Source of the DNA: Polaribacter sp. KT25b
GTDB taxonomy: Bacteria > Bacteroidota > Bacteroidia > Flavobacteriales > Flavobacteriaceae
NCBI RefSeq assembly: GCF_900105145.1
Contig: NZ_LT629752.1
Span: forward strand, 2,142,001 to 2,206,000
Reading direction: 5' to 3'
DNA length: 64,000 bases
This document shows, in pieces, positions 37,269-46,379 of the stretch. Within the stretch, counting starts at the first letter, position 1; every line of letters begins with the position of its first letter. The position numbers and the translations under genes are program-made. Under the pieces are notes generated by a model. It ran no database searches. It worked only from the letters and a program-made list of their open reading frames with translations, and was not told the origin of the DNA.

Positions 37269-40200
37269 CTAATTAATTCTATAAAATTTCTAATTGGTTT
37301 TGTAACTCCGTCATTAAAATCTAAGGTATAAAAATAAACACCTGCAGGCACTGGTTTTCCATTTCGATAACCATTCCACCAAATAGGATTTACTTTTCCA
37401 TTATTGCTATAATTATACACTTCATTTCCCCAACGATCTACTATTATCAGTTTAAAATTTGGATACTCTTCAATACCAGAAATTTTAAAAAAATCGCTTT
37501 TACCATCAGAATTTGGTGAAAATAAATTTGGATAATCATCATCTTTTATAAAACCTGTTCCTGTTGGAATAAAAGTATTAGACACATTAGACAGGTTTGT
37601 TGTTGCCTGTAAAAACAATGTTTCTGTATCTTCGTTTAATACGTCGTTTATGGTTTCTACAGTTTGAGTTATAGAAGATGTTAAAGCAGGTATATTAGTA
37701 AATATTGATATTGATTTGTAATCATCATTTGCAAAAGTAGTATCATCTATTGTTTCTAAAATAAAATTTATTGCTCTATAATTTTGCATAGGTTTTAAAT
37801 TTTCATTCAAAAGTCTAATTGTAAATACTAAAGTTTCACCTTCAACAACGGTTACGTTTTCTATATCAACTAACGGATCTGGATCAATATCTAAAATTAC
37901 ACCCGATTTATTTAAATCTTGTGCGCCTATATTTGTTGATGTAACGATACCTGTTACATTTAAGGTTTCTTCATCTAATTCGTTTAAATTATCTATGTTA
38001 GTTGATATATTAAATGAAACCTGAGTGTTAGCATTATTTGGATCAATTGTTCCTTCAATCTCTAAATTTTCTAAAAATGAAGTATAATCTTCTGGACTTA
38101 TTGCAAGAATATCACCCGAGTTAACTTCTATTAAAATTGGTGTAGAACAAGGATGAGAAATTGTAATTGTATGTACTAAATCTATACCTTCTTCTTCTCT
38201 AGAATTATTCATAGTAATTGAAGGTGCTACATCATTATCTAAAAGAGTACCAATTCCTTTTATAGAATTATTTATGGTATTGTTTGATGTTATTGATCCG
38301 TTTAATGAAAATAATTCGACTAATTCATAAATATTATCATCTAAAGAATTTACTGTAAACTGAATTGTATTTGTTAAAGGAGGAACCGTGAAAAAAGAAT
38401 TTGTAAAACCATTATAATCAAAAGGAGAAGTAGCTACATCATATACATTTGTTGTATCTGATCCGTTTATGGTAGAAAAATTAATAACAATTGGTGAAGC
38501 GCTTTCAATTAAAATACTATTATCATTTTTTGTAACCAACTTAATTGTAAACACAAAATCTTCTCCTTCGGTTGCAGTAATATCATCTATAAGAACAATA
38601 ATTGCTAAAATCTCTCTCCAATCTCTTTCTGGATTATCAGTATTATCTGCGTTTGGAAAATCTGTAGGAACTTGCCCATTTGTTGGATTGACTATACTTC
38701 TATTTGTATCAAAAGCATCATCAAGGCCATCATTATCTGCGTCTAAATTTGAGGCTACTTTTTCTGCAATTCCGTCGCTATCTATATCCCAACCTTCAAT
38801 AATATCATCCCGAATATCATTATCAGAATTAATATCAACATAATCAAAAATAGTATCGTTGTCTGTATCTATTGGATTTATTCCGTTTGGAAATGCTGTA
38901 TCAATACCTTCTGATGAAAAAATACCATTTAATGTTTTATAACTATCGGTTAATTGTGCTTCAATATTGTCTACAATTCCATCTCCATCTGCATCAATAT
39001 CTGTAAAATTAGGGTTTCCTGTTAAATCTGTATTTGGAATTGAATATGTACTTGAAGCATTTACAGAATCATTCGTTTCAAGCGTATTATCAAAACCATT
39101 TGCCCCAACAGCATTATTAGTTTTACCATTATTATTGCTGTCTTTAGACGCATTATTGGCTTCAACAATATCTAAAATTCCATCATTATCGCTATCTAAA
39201 TCAAAATGATTAGGAATGCCATCGCTATCAAAATCAAAAACATCTACAATTCCGTCTCCATTTGCATCAGCGTCATAATCTGTATCTCTATAATTTGGTA
39301 TAAAATCTAAATCGTCATCAGCCAAAGGATTTAATCCATTATATTCATCAATATCTAAAATTGTATCATTATCATCGTCAAGATCATCTGTGTTTACAAT
39401 TCCGTCATTATCTGTATCTGTTGAAGCATTTACATTTACTGATTTTGATGAAACTGTAGAATTATTTAACGGATCTCTTGATGTAAAAACGGCAGAATTC
39501 AAGCCAATACATGATTCAGCATAAAGAACAGTAAACTCTACAGTAATTGTTTCATTTATTTTTAACAATCCTGATGTTCCATCAAAAATATTAGCATCCG
39601 AAGTACCATCAAAATTTAAATTTAATGTAGGATTTGTAGTTGCTGTAGAATTTTGAATAAAAGGTTTGCTTACAGAGACAATATTGCCACCACAAATACT
39701 GTTTAAATCATCTTCTAATTGTAATTTTTCTAATTGTACAGACTCGCTCGTATTTTCAATTTTTATTTGAAATGTAACTTCTTCATGTTCTAAAATATCG
39801 TTTGGAGCTTTATTAACAGATGTAATTATTTTATCTGTGCTAGATGAAGAAGTAAATATAAATCGCATACTTGAAGTTGTACACGCACATTGCAATTCTG
39901 ACGAAACACTTTCAGTAGGAGAACTTGCTTCATAATATCGATCTAAATGATTTCCTAAACCGTCTGACCATGTAACATAAGAATGCCTGTTTTTAATGCT
40001 TGAAATAGTTTCATCAAGACCGTCAAGACTTCCTTGTGTTTGAGAATTCTGTAGTTGATAAAAATAACTGTAATTACCTGAATAAATAGGTTTTATAATA
40101 TAAAATATGCTCAATATTACTTTTTCTCCAGCTGCAAGAGAACTGCCAGCCATTAACAAAGAGCTTTCTGTATTACCATCATAAAGATTATTAATAGTTA

Positions 40201-41371
40201 CAGAAGACCCTCCTGATACTTTTGTGATTTTTATTTCTTTAAAAGAAATTCCATTAGCAAAAAAAGCTCCCAACCCCATATTAAAATTTACATTATTAGC
40301 GGTAGTTGTTCCTTCATTTGTAATAATTACTGTATTAGAATAATCGTATGTTCCATCAGAATTTATAACTCCTGGAGGAACATCATTTAAAAATCTTGGT
40401 GTATAAAACTCTGGTATGTATAAACCTGCAGTAACAACGGCTTCTGTAGTATGAAAATCTGTAAGTAAAAGAGATTCTGTATCACTTCCTCTATCAGAAG
40501 TAATATTTACAACATTATTAAAATCGATACCAGAACCAGAAGGAGTTGGATTTGGTCTGCCGTTACAATCTGGTTTAATATTAACGCAAAAACTTACATT
40601 AACACTTTGGCCAGGATGTAAGGTTAAATCATTTATTGCACTATTATTAAAAACAGAGTTTGATGTTCTGTCTAAAAAACTAGAATTTATTGCTGTATTA
40701 CCAAATTCTAAAGGATAATAAGTGCTATTAACATAATCATATACTCTAGAATTATTATTGGTAGCAATATTAAGTTCACTTACTGCAGTTACACAAGTAT
40801 TGCCAAAAACTGCTTCTAAATCATTAATAAAATCTATATTTTTTATAGAGCTTGTAGGATGAGAATTTCTTGAAGTACTTATATTTTTAAATGTTAAACT
40901 ATACTTTACTTTATATTCGCCACTTACAGTAAAGCCTTGATTACAACTACCAAAACCTGAAATTTCTAATAAATTATCTATTTGTTCTACAGTTAAAAAT
41001 AAACTGGCAACACTTGTAAAAGTACCATCAGAAATAGTGTAAGAAATTGTAGGAACATTATCTCCAGTATAATTTAATGTGGGAATAAAAGTATAACTCC
41101 CGTCTGCATTTATTACAATACTACCTTGTGAAAAACTAGCAGTTTCACCTGCTAAAAAGGAAGATCCATTTACATTAAATGTTATAACAGTTAAAATATC
41201 ATCTACATCTATATCTGTATCATTTGCTAAAACACCAGGTGCATCAACACTTAAAGTTGTATTAATTTCTGCCGTGTCATAATCTACTTTTGCAATAGGT
41301 GGCGTTTGTGCAACCAAAAAATGGGTAATTAATAAGAAAAAAAATAATACTTTATAGTGTTTCTTTAACAT
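37265..41371 (-). CDS. Giant T9SS surface protein with gliding-motility-type C-terminal domain
   Basis: A 1368-residue exported protein. In order: a signal peptide (to about residue 22, FLVAQ), a cadherin-like domain (VLANDTDIDVDDILTV, about 24-130), conserved-repeat and Ig-like regions (about 135-640), a long stretch of Asp/Asn-rich calcium-binding repeats of the thrombospondin type 3 kind (about 650-920, DTDNDGIVNTDDLDDDND), Calx-beta-like domains (about 925-1275, TVVEGETLVFTIRL) and a gliding-motility-associated (type B) T9SS domain from about 1279 (FSPNSDGKSDFF to FIELIR). Such proteins are moved or attached at the surface with a PorP/SprF partner, here encoded in the same operon. A role in adhesion or gliding is inferred; no enzyme motif is seen. 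Confidence 0.88.
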   Translation of the reverse strand: MLKKHYKVLFFFLLITHFLVAQTPPIAKVDYDTAEINTTLSVDAPGVLANDTDIDVDDILTVITFNVNGSSFLAGETASFSQGSIVINADGSYTFIPTLNYTGDNVPTISYTISDGTFTSVASLFLTVEQIDNLLEISGFGSCNQGFTVSGEYKVKYSLTFKNISTSRNSHPTSSIKNIDFINDLEAVFGNTCVTAVSELNIATNNNSRVYDYVNSTYYPLEFGNTAINSSFLDRTSNSVFNNSAINDLTLHPGQSVNVSFCVNIKPDCNGRPNPTPSGSGIDFNNVVNITSDRGSDTESLLLTDFHTTEAVVTAGLYIPEFYTPRFLNDVPPGVINSDGTYDYSNTVIITNEGTTTANNVNFNMGLGAFFANGISFKEIKITKVSGGSSVTINNLYDGNTESSLLMAGSSLAAGEKVILSIFYIIKPIYSGNYSYFYQLQNSQTQGSLDGLDETISSIKNRHSYVTWSDGLGNHLDRYYEASSPTESVSSELQCACTTSSMRFIFTSSSSTDKIITSVNKAPNDILEHEEVTFQIKIENTSESVQLEKLQLEDDLNSICGGNIVSVSKPFIQNSTATTNPTLNLNFDGTSDANIFDGTSGLLKINETITVEFTVLYAESCIGLNSAVFTSRDPLNNSTVSSKSVNVNASTDTDNDGIVNTDDLDDDNDTILDIDEYNGLNPLADDDLDFIPNYRDTDYDADANGDGIVDVFDFDSDGIPNHFDLDSDNDGILDIVEANNASKDSNNNGKTNNAVGANGFDNTLETNDSVNASSTYSIPNTDLTGNPNFTDIDADGDGIVDNIEAQLTDSYKTLNGIFSSEGIDTAFPNGINPIDTDNDTIFDYVDINSDNDIRDDIIEGWDIDSDGIAEKVASNLDADNDGLDDAFDTNRSIVNPTNGQVPTDFPNADNTDNPERDWREILAIIVLIDDITATEGEDFVFTIKLVTKNDNSILIESASPIVINFSTINGSDTTNVYDVATSPFDYNGFTNSFFTVPPLTNTIQFTVNSLDDNIYELVELFSLNGSITSNNTINNSIKGIGTLLDNDVAPSITMNNSREEEGIDLVHTITISHPCSTPILIEVNSGDILAISPEDYTSFLENLEIEGTIDPNNANTQVSFNISTNIDNLNELDEETLNVTGIVTSTNIGAQDLNKSGVILDIDPDPLVDIENVTVVEGETLVFTIRLLNENLKPMQNYRAINFILETIDDTTFANDDYKSISIFTNIPALTSSITQTVETINDVLNEDTETLFLQATTNLSNVSNTFIPTGTGFIKDDDYPNLFSPNSDGKSDFFKISGIEEYPNFKLIIVDRWGNEVYNYSNNGKVNPIWWNGYRNGKPVPAGVYFYTLDFNDGVTKPIRNFIELIR

Positions 41372-41423
41372 AACAAATAAAAGAAGATTTGATAATTAAA
41401 TAAAAAAGAGTTGTTGTAAAAAC

Positions 41424-42209
41424 TTAGATTTCTAATTTTTTATCATACGGTATGCTCTTTAATATATGATTAATAACATTAACCCTTGCTTCCGTTTTTC
41501 TATTAGCACGAATTATTTTCCAAGGAGATATTTTAGTGTTTGTTTTAGCAAACATTGCATTTTTATACTCTGTGTATTGATCCCATAAAAGTTGTGCTTT
41601 TTCGTCTAATTTAGTCATTTTCCATTGTTTTAAAGGATCATTTTTAATGTCTTCAAAACGTTTTGCTTGTTCTTTTTTAGAAATAGACATATAAATTTTA
41701 ACCAAGTGTATTCCAGATTCTAAAATCATCCTTTCAAAATCGTTTACTTGATTCATAAAAATATCATATTCTTCTGGTGTACAAAAACCATTTACAGGTT
41801 CTACAACGGCTCTATTATACCAACTTCTATCAAAAAAAACCATTTCTCCTGCTTTAGGAAACTGCTCTACATATCGTTGAAAATACCATTGAGATTGCTC
41901 ATCTTCGGATGGTTTTGGCAATGCAATAATTCGCATATGACGTGGATTAATACGTTCTGTAACTCTTCTAATTGCGCCTCCTTTACCTGCCGCATCTCTT
42001 CCTTGAAAAACAACAATTATACGTTCATTATTATTAATTGCCCAAGTTTGCATTCTAATTAACTCGGTTTGCAATTTCTCTAATTTTTTCTGATAATCTA
42101 TATATCTAAGAGCTTTAACAATATTAAAAGGCTCTTTAGATAGCAAAGCCATATATCCTTTTTTAGAATTTAGCTTTTTTATGTCTGATTGTGTTAATTT
42201 TATATCCAT
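41424..42209 (-). CDS. Polyphosphate kinase 2 (PPK2 family)
   Basis: A 261-residue PPK2 enzyme, which uses polyphosphate to phosphorylate nucleotides. The Walker A loop is FQGRDAAGKGGA (about residues 68-79), followed by the RRVTERINPRH segment, and the Walker B is VFFDRSWYNRA with D127. A lid-like segment rich in Lys and Arg (KKEQAKRFEDIKNDPLKQWKM) and the tail of the family are intact. It lies six bases after a second, frameshifted PPK2 gene. The choice between nucleoside mono- or diphosphate as acceptor (class I, II or III) cannot be made by eye. Confidence 0.92.
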   Translation of the reverse strand: MDIKLTQSDIKKLNSKKGYMALLSKEPFNIVKALRYIDYQKKLEKLQTELIRMQTWAINNNERIIVVFQGRDAAGKGGAIRRVTERINPRHMRIIALPKPSEDEQSQWYFQRYVEQFPKAGEMVFFDRSWYNRAVVEPVNGFCTPEEYDIFMNQVNDFERMILESGIHLVKIYMSISKKEQAKRFEDIKNDPLKQWKMTKLDEKAQLLWDQYTEYKNAMFAKTNTKISPWKIIRANRKTEARVNVINHILKSIPYDKKLEI

Positions 42210-42215
42210 AATATT

Positions 42216-43075
42216 TTAATCTATTTGTAGCGTATTAGAACGATAATAGCGCATTGCAACATTTGGATCTGGATTTAAAACAGTACCAGCATCCTCTTTT
42301 CCTTCATAATCAAAATGAGATAATACATGTCTCATAGCTTCTAATCTTGCTACTTTTTTATCATTGGTTTTAATAATCATCCAAGGACTGTAAGCAGTAT
42401 GCGTTTTAGAAAACATTTCTGATTTATAATGTGTGTATTTATCCCACAAAATTTGACCTTGTTTATCAACTGGGCTAAATTTCCATCTCTTTAAAGGATT
42501 TTCTTTTCGAGCCTCAAAACGTGTTTGTTGCTCTTCTTTAGTAATTGATAACCAAAACTTTATAATTACAACTCCGTCTTCATACATCATGTGTTCAAAC
42601 TCAGGAACTTGTACTAAAAATTGTTTATATTGATTTGCTGTACAAAAACCCATCACAGGTTCTACAACCGCTCTGTTATACCAGCTTCTATCAAAAAAAA
42701 CAATTTCACCAGGGTTTGGTAATTCTTTAATATATCTTTGAAAATACCATTGCCCTTTTTCTACATCTGTAGGTTTATTTAAAGCAACTAATCTACTAGA
42801 TCTTGGGTTTAAATGCTCCATAAATCTACGAATATTACCACCTTTCCCTGCAGCATCTCTACCTTCAAAAATAATGGCAACTCTTTTCTTTTTTTGGCAA
42901 TATAATTCTGCAATTTCACCAATTCGATTTGTAATAATCTTAACTCACTATTGTAAGAAAGTGTATTTACTATTTTGGTATATGAAATATTCTTTTCATT
43001 TAAAAGATATAATAAATCATCATTATTTTTTATGCTCTCAAACTCCTCTATACTTAGGGATTTTTTTGTATTCAT
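42216..43075 (-). pseudogene. Second PPK2 polyphosphate kinase, broken by a one-base frameshift
   Basis: Two overlapping frames together make one PPK2 protein. The first (from ATG 43075) encodes the N-terminus up to about NYIAKK and then misreads into a stop near 42809. The second carries the rest, with Walker A GRDAAGKGG readable only in the shifted frame, then MEHLNPRSSRLVAL and Walker B IVFFDRSWYNRA, to the end at 42216. The shift maps to the run of seven T on the plus strand at 42889-42895 (A7 in the gene). Adding one base would give 861 nt, exactly 287 codons. It is a mutation, a sequencing error, or less likely a slippage site. The paralogue next to it is intact. Confidence 0.85.
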
Positions 43076-43154
43076 ATATTTAATTTAAAAGTCCTAAAAT
43101 AAAACCTTTTTTTCAAAAATCTATAAAAAATTTACTCTTTTAAATTAGATATTT

Positions 43155-43162
43155 TATATTTG
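43155..43162 (+). promoter_or_regulatory. -7 promoter box (TATATTTG) of the lpxR-like gene
   Basis: An exact TAnnTTTG match six bases before ATG 43169, with TTTA 20 bases upstream. Transcription would begin at or beside the ATG, suggesting a leaderless mRNA. It also argues against the TTG at 43160 as start. Confidence 0.4.
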
Positions 43163-43168
43163 TTTACT

Positions 43169-44119
43169 ATGAAATACTTACTTTCTTTTTGTTTTATCAT
43201 TTTTTCTTTCTGTATTTTTTCTCAAGAAAAACTCTCTAAAGAATTTAGTTTCATTACAGAAAACGATTTATATGTTTCTACTAGAAAAGATAGGTATTAC
43301 ACAAACGGAATCTTTTTAAGTTACAGATACCTCTCTAAAACAAAAAAAGAAAATCAGGAAAAAAGAATTTTAGAATGGCAAATTGGTCACGAAATGTTTA
43401 GCCCATATAAAGCTATTGTGCAAAGTATAAATGACCATGACAGACCTTTTGCTAGTTATTTATTTGGTAGTTTTGGCGTAAATCGTGTTTATAAAAATGC
43501 TAAAATTTTTAATACCAGCTTACAAATTGGTATAATTGGACCAAATGCTTTTGGTAAAGAATTACAAGATTTTATACATAATCTTTACGGTTTTAGAAAA
43601 GCAACCGGATGGCAATATCAAATAAAAAATGCCTTCGGATTAAATTTTAACACAGAATATTCTCAATTTTTAGTCAAAGATGCATCAAATTATTATGATG
43701 TTTCTTGGATAAACTCCGCCAAATTAGGAACCGTTTATACAAATATTTCTTCAGGCTTTTTTGCTAGAATTGGTTTTAAACCATTAGCTAAAATGATAAA
43801 TTCTATTGCGTTTAAAACGAATTTAAATAATGAAAACACAAACTTTAAAAGAGAAATTGAATCTTTTTTTTATATAAAACCTATGGTTAGATATGCTTTT
43901 TATGATGCTACTTTACAAGGTAGCTTCTTAAACAAGTCTAGCTTAGTAACTAAAGAAGTAGTGCCTTTCGTTTTTAATTTAGAAGCTGGTTTTAAGTTTA
44001 CTGCAAACAAGTTTAATTTTTGTTATGCATTTCATTACAGTACTAATAAATCAAAAGAATTAAGATATAATAATGGAAATATTTACGGCACAATTTCTGT
44101 TAATTATTTAATGCATTAA
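43169..44119 (+). CDS. LpxR-like lipid A deacylase
   Basis: A 316-residue outer-membrane beta-barrel with a signal peptide (MKYLLSFCFIIFSFCIFSQ). The family marks are the N-terminal FITENDLY..DRYYTNGIFLSY with its Asn and Asp, NDHDRPFASYLFGSF, and GIIGPNAFGKELQDFIHNLYG, which holds the expected active-site His. LpxR removes the 3'-acyloxyacyl group from lipid A in the outer membrane, changing how the surface is sensed by hosts or attacked by peptides. The start is set at ATG 43169 rather than TTG 43160 because the promoter box overlaps the latter. The gene overlaps the convergent helicase gene by four bases. Confidence 0.82.
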   Translation: MKYLLSFCFIIFSFCIFSQEKLSKEFSFITENDLYVSTRKDRYYTNGIFLSYRYLSKTKKENQEKRILEWQIGHEMFSPYKAIVQSINDHDRPFASYLFGSFGVNRVYKNAKIFNTSLQIGIIGPNAFGKELQDFIHNLYGFRKATGWQYQIKNAFGLNFNTEYSQFLVKDASNYYDVSWINSAKLGTVYTNISSGFFARIGFKPLAKMINSIAFKTNLNNENTNFKREIESFFYIKPMVRYAFYDATLQGSFLNKSSLVTKEVVPFVFNLEAGFKFTANKFNFCYAFHYSTNKSKELRYNNGNIYGTISVNYLMH

Positions 44120-45540
44120 TTAATAAAAAAATCATCTTTAAAGCCAATTAAATACAATTTTTCTTGCGCTCTCGTTATTGCAGTATACAACCATCTAAAA
44201 TATTCTTTAGAAACTCCATCTGGTAAATAAGGTTGTTCTATAAAAACAGTTTTCCATTGTCCTCCTTGAGATTTATGACACGTCATTGCATAAGAAAACT
44301 TTACTTGTAAAGAATTAAAGTATTTGTTCTTTTTAATGGCTAAAAACTGTTTATATTTCGATTTTTCATGTGCGTAATCTTCTTTTACAGCTTGATATAA
44401 TTTGTTAGATTCTTCATACGTTAAAGACGGACTTTCGCTTGTTAAAGTATCTAATAACAATACGGTTTCAAAGGGTTGCATTTCTGGATAATCAATCATT
44501 TTTAATTCTACTTCAGCAAAATTAAAACCATATAATTCTTTAATAGAAAATATTTTTAAAACTTGGCAAATATCACCATTGGCAATAAAATCTGCTGCTG
44601 ATTTTTCTTCTAACCAATAATAATTATTTTTTACAATCATTACAAAATCACCTGCAGAAATTTCATTTTCTTGTCCGCGAATTTTCATTCGTATTTGTTG
44701 GTTGTATTCATTTGCTCTTTTGTTAGAACGCACAATAAAAGCGGTATCTTCTACTCCATCAGAATCATAAGCTGTAACAAGTGCATCTTCAATATCGTAA
44801 CCATCAATTAATCTTTTAATGTCTGGAAAATCAATATCAAACTGAAAATTATTTCCTTCATTTTGCAACAATAATCTTAAATGTGTTGCATTTGCTAATA
44901 TTCCAGAATTTTCATGTTGACGCATAACTTCATCCAACTCAATTTCTGTTACACTTTTATGATAATCGTACGTTAAAGTATATGGTTCTAATGCCGGACT
45001 AACATTTAATTTTACTGGCGGAAGTTGTGCTGTATCACCAATAAAAATTATTTTACAATTTGTACCTGCATACACATAAGAAATTAAATCATCTAACAAA
45101 GAACTAGATTCAAACAATTTTTGATTTTGCCTACCATCAGGAATCATCGAAGCTTCATCAACAATAAAAACAGTATTTTTATGCTTATTTGGTTGTAAAA
45201 CAAAATCTACAGATCCGTTTGACTGCTTTTTAGGAAAATATATTTTTTTATGAATTGTAAACGCTGGTCTTTTAGAGTAAAGCGAAATTACTTTTGCTGC
45301 CCTACCCGTTGGTGCTAATAAAACAGCTTTTTTACCAACGCTACTAAGTGTATTTACAAAAGTACTTATTATGGTTGTTTTACCAGTACCAGCATATCCT
45401 TTTAATAAGAACAAAGCATCTTTTTCTTCGTTAAAAATAAAAATGCTTAATAAATTTAATAATTGCCCTTGTTTAAGCGTTGGTGTGTAAGGAAATTTCT
45501 TCAATAATTCCTTATAAAAATCAGTAGGTATTTTGTGCAT
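44116..45540 (-). CDS. RecD-like ATP-dependent DNA helicase (AAA, UvrD C-terminal type)
   Basis: A 474-residue superfamily 1 helicase. Walker A is KGYAGTGKTT (about residues 47-56), followed by APTGRAAK (motif Ia), FIVDEASM (motif II), the GDTAQLPPV motif III and, near the C-terminus, the motif VI-containing AMTCHKSQGGQWKTVFIEQ and YTAITRAQEKLYLIG. This is the layout of small RecD2/Dda-like helicases common in Bacteroidota, which act in DNA repair or replication-fork processing. No recB or recC lies nearby. The frame is open up to 45594, but the extra 18 residues (MIKTFLCKEMYLC) overlap the promoter, so ATG 45540 is preferred. Confidence 0.88.
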   Translation of the reverse strand: MHKIPTDFYKELLKKFPYTPTLKQGQLLNLLSIFIFNEEKDALFLLKGYAGTGKTTIISTFVNTLSSVGKKAVLLAPTGRAAKVISLYSKRPAFTIHKKIYFPKKQSNGSVDFVLQPNKHKNTVFIVDEASMIPDGRQNQKLFESSSLLDDLISYVYAGTNCKIIFIGDTAQLPPVKLNVSPALEPYTLTYDYHKSVTEIELDEVMRQHENSGILANATHLRLLLQNEGNNFQFDIDFPDIKRLIDGYDIEDALVTAYDSDGVEDTAFIVRSNKRANEYNQQIRMKIRGQENEISAGDFVMIVKNNYYWLEEKSAADFIANGDICQVLKIFSIKELYGFNFAEVELKMIDYPEMQPFETVLLLDTLTSESPSLTYEESNKLYQAVKEDYAHEKSKYKQFLAIKKNKYFNSLQVKFSYAMTCHKSQGGQWKTVFIEQPYLPDGVSKEYFRWLYTAITRAQEKLYLIGFKDDFFIN

Positions 45541-45556
45541 ATATTTATTAAATGAA

Positions 45557-45564
45557 CAAAGATA
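45557..45564 (-). promoter_or_regulatory. -7 promoter box (TATCTTTG) of the RecD-like helicase gene
   Basis: An exact TAnnTTTG match on the minus strand. Transcription would start near 45550, ten bases before ATG 45540, which supports that start over the one at 45594. Confidence 0.45.
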
Positions 45565-45584
45565 CATTTCTTTGCAAAGAAAAG

Positions 45585-45615
45585 TTTTTATCATAAAAAA
45601 AAAAGTGTAGATTTG
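45585..45615 (+). promoter_or_regulatory. Promoter (TTTT, 19 bases, TAGATTTG) of the membrane protein gene at 45645
   Basis: TTTT (45585-45588, one mismatch to TTTG) and TAGATTTG (45608-45615) are 19 bases apart, the ideal Bacteroidota spacing. Transcription would start near 45622. It probably also drives the DUF3822 and rsmD genes. Confidence 0.6.
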
Positions 45616-45644
45616 CGTTAGGACTATTAAAAAAACAATTAAAA

Positions 45645-46379
45645 ATGAATTTATTACTAATGATTATAGGAGCTCTAGTAGCTGCTGTTGCTGTTGCCTT
45701 TATTGTAGTTAAATATTTACCATTAAAATTAAGATGGATTCCTTCTATTTTGCTGATGATTTTGGCAGTATATTTAGGAATTAAAATTTATGATGGAATT
45801 ATGGAACCTATTAATTTTAATGAAGACAAAGTTGAAAAATTCTCTGTTGTTGTAGATAACTTAAAAATTATTAGAGATGCTGAAGTTAAGTATTATGAAG
45901 TTAACGCTAAATATACTAAAGACAAAGCTGGTTTAATTAAATTTATTGATACAGCACAATTAGCACTTACAGAAACTAAAACTATTGTAGAGAAAATTAA
46001 TAAAGGTGGTGGTATTATTATCGATGAAGAAAGAAGAGTTACAGATACAATTGGTTACGAACCTGTTTTAAAATACTTTAAAGGTAGAAACTACAAGAAC
46101 ATGTTTAAAGTTCCTGGTGTAGAAGGTACAGAATTTGAAATTGAAATAGGATCAGTTGAAAAAGTACCAGGTTTAGTGGTACCAACTTTTAGAGCAAGAA
46201 CTCCTAAAGAAGGTATTTTAGCAGGTCTTAATGAATCGTTAGTTAAACAAGAATTAGAAGCTGTAGAAAATGACCAAATAAAAGGTGAATTTGTTTCTGT
46301 TGGTTCTTTGGATGAAGTTACCACTGGTGGAAACTGGCCTCCTTCTTATGATAAAAAAGACGGTGATAAAGAAGAATAG
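45645..46379 (+). CDS. Hypothetical membrane protein with two N-terminal transmembrane segments
   Basis: A 244-residue protein of unknown function. Residues 1-22 (MNLLLMIIGALVAAVAVAFIVV) and about 30-48 (WIPSILLMILAVYLGIKIY) are hydrophobic and would form a hairpin in the membrane. The rest is a soluble, charged domain (helical at about 60-115, then beta-rich), ending in an acidic tail (KKDGDKEE). No known catalytic motif is seen. It overlaps the DUF3822 gene by 32 bases, and rsmD follows, so it belongs to one operon with them. Similar proteins seem widespread in flavobacteria, but I cannot name a family. A house-keeping envelope role is possible. Confidence 0.75.
   Translation: MNLLLMIIGALVAAVAVAFIVVKYLPLKLRWIPSILLMILAVYLGIKIYDGIMEPINFNEDKVEKFSVVVDNLKIIRDAEVKYYEVNAKYTKDKAGLIKFIDTAQLALTETKTIVEKINKGGGIIIDEERRVTDTIGYEPVLKYFKGRNYKNMFKVPGVEGTEFEIEIGSVEKVPGLVVPTFRARTPKEGILAGLNESLVKQELEAVENDQIKGEFVSVGSLDEVTTGGNWPPSYDKKDGDKEE

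Noticed and set aside
37265..41371. Open frames on the plus strand inside the giant surface protein gene (for example 38469-38843)
   Set aside because: They are antisense shadows of the Asp-rich repeat region with no domain logic.
42889..42895. Programmed -1 ribosomal frameshift in the second PPK2 gene
   Set aside because: The reading frame on the A7 run is C-AAA-AAA, not the slippery X-XXY-YYZ arrangement with matching first base, and PPK2 genes are not known for such frameshifting.
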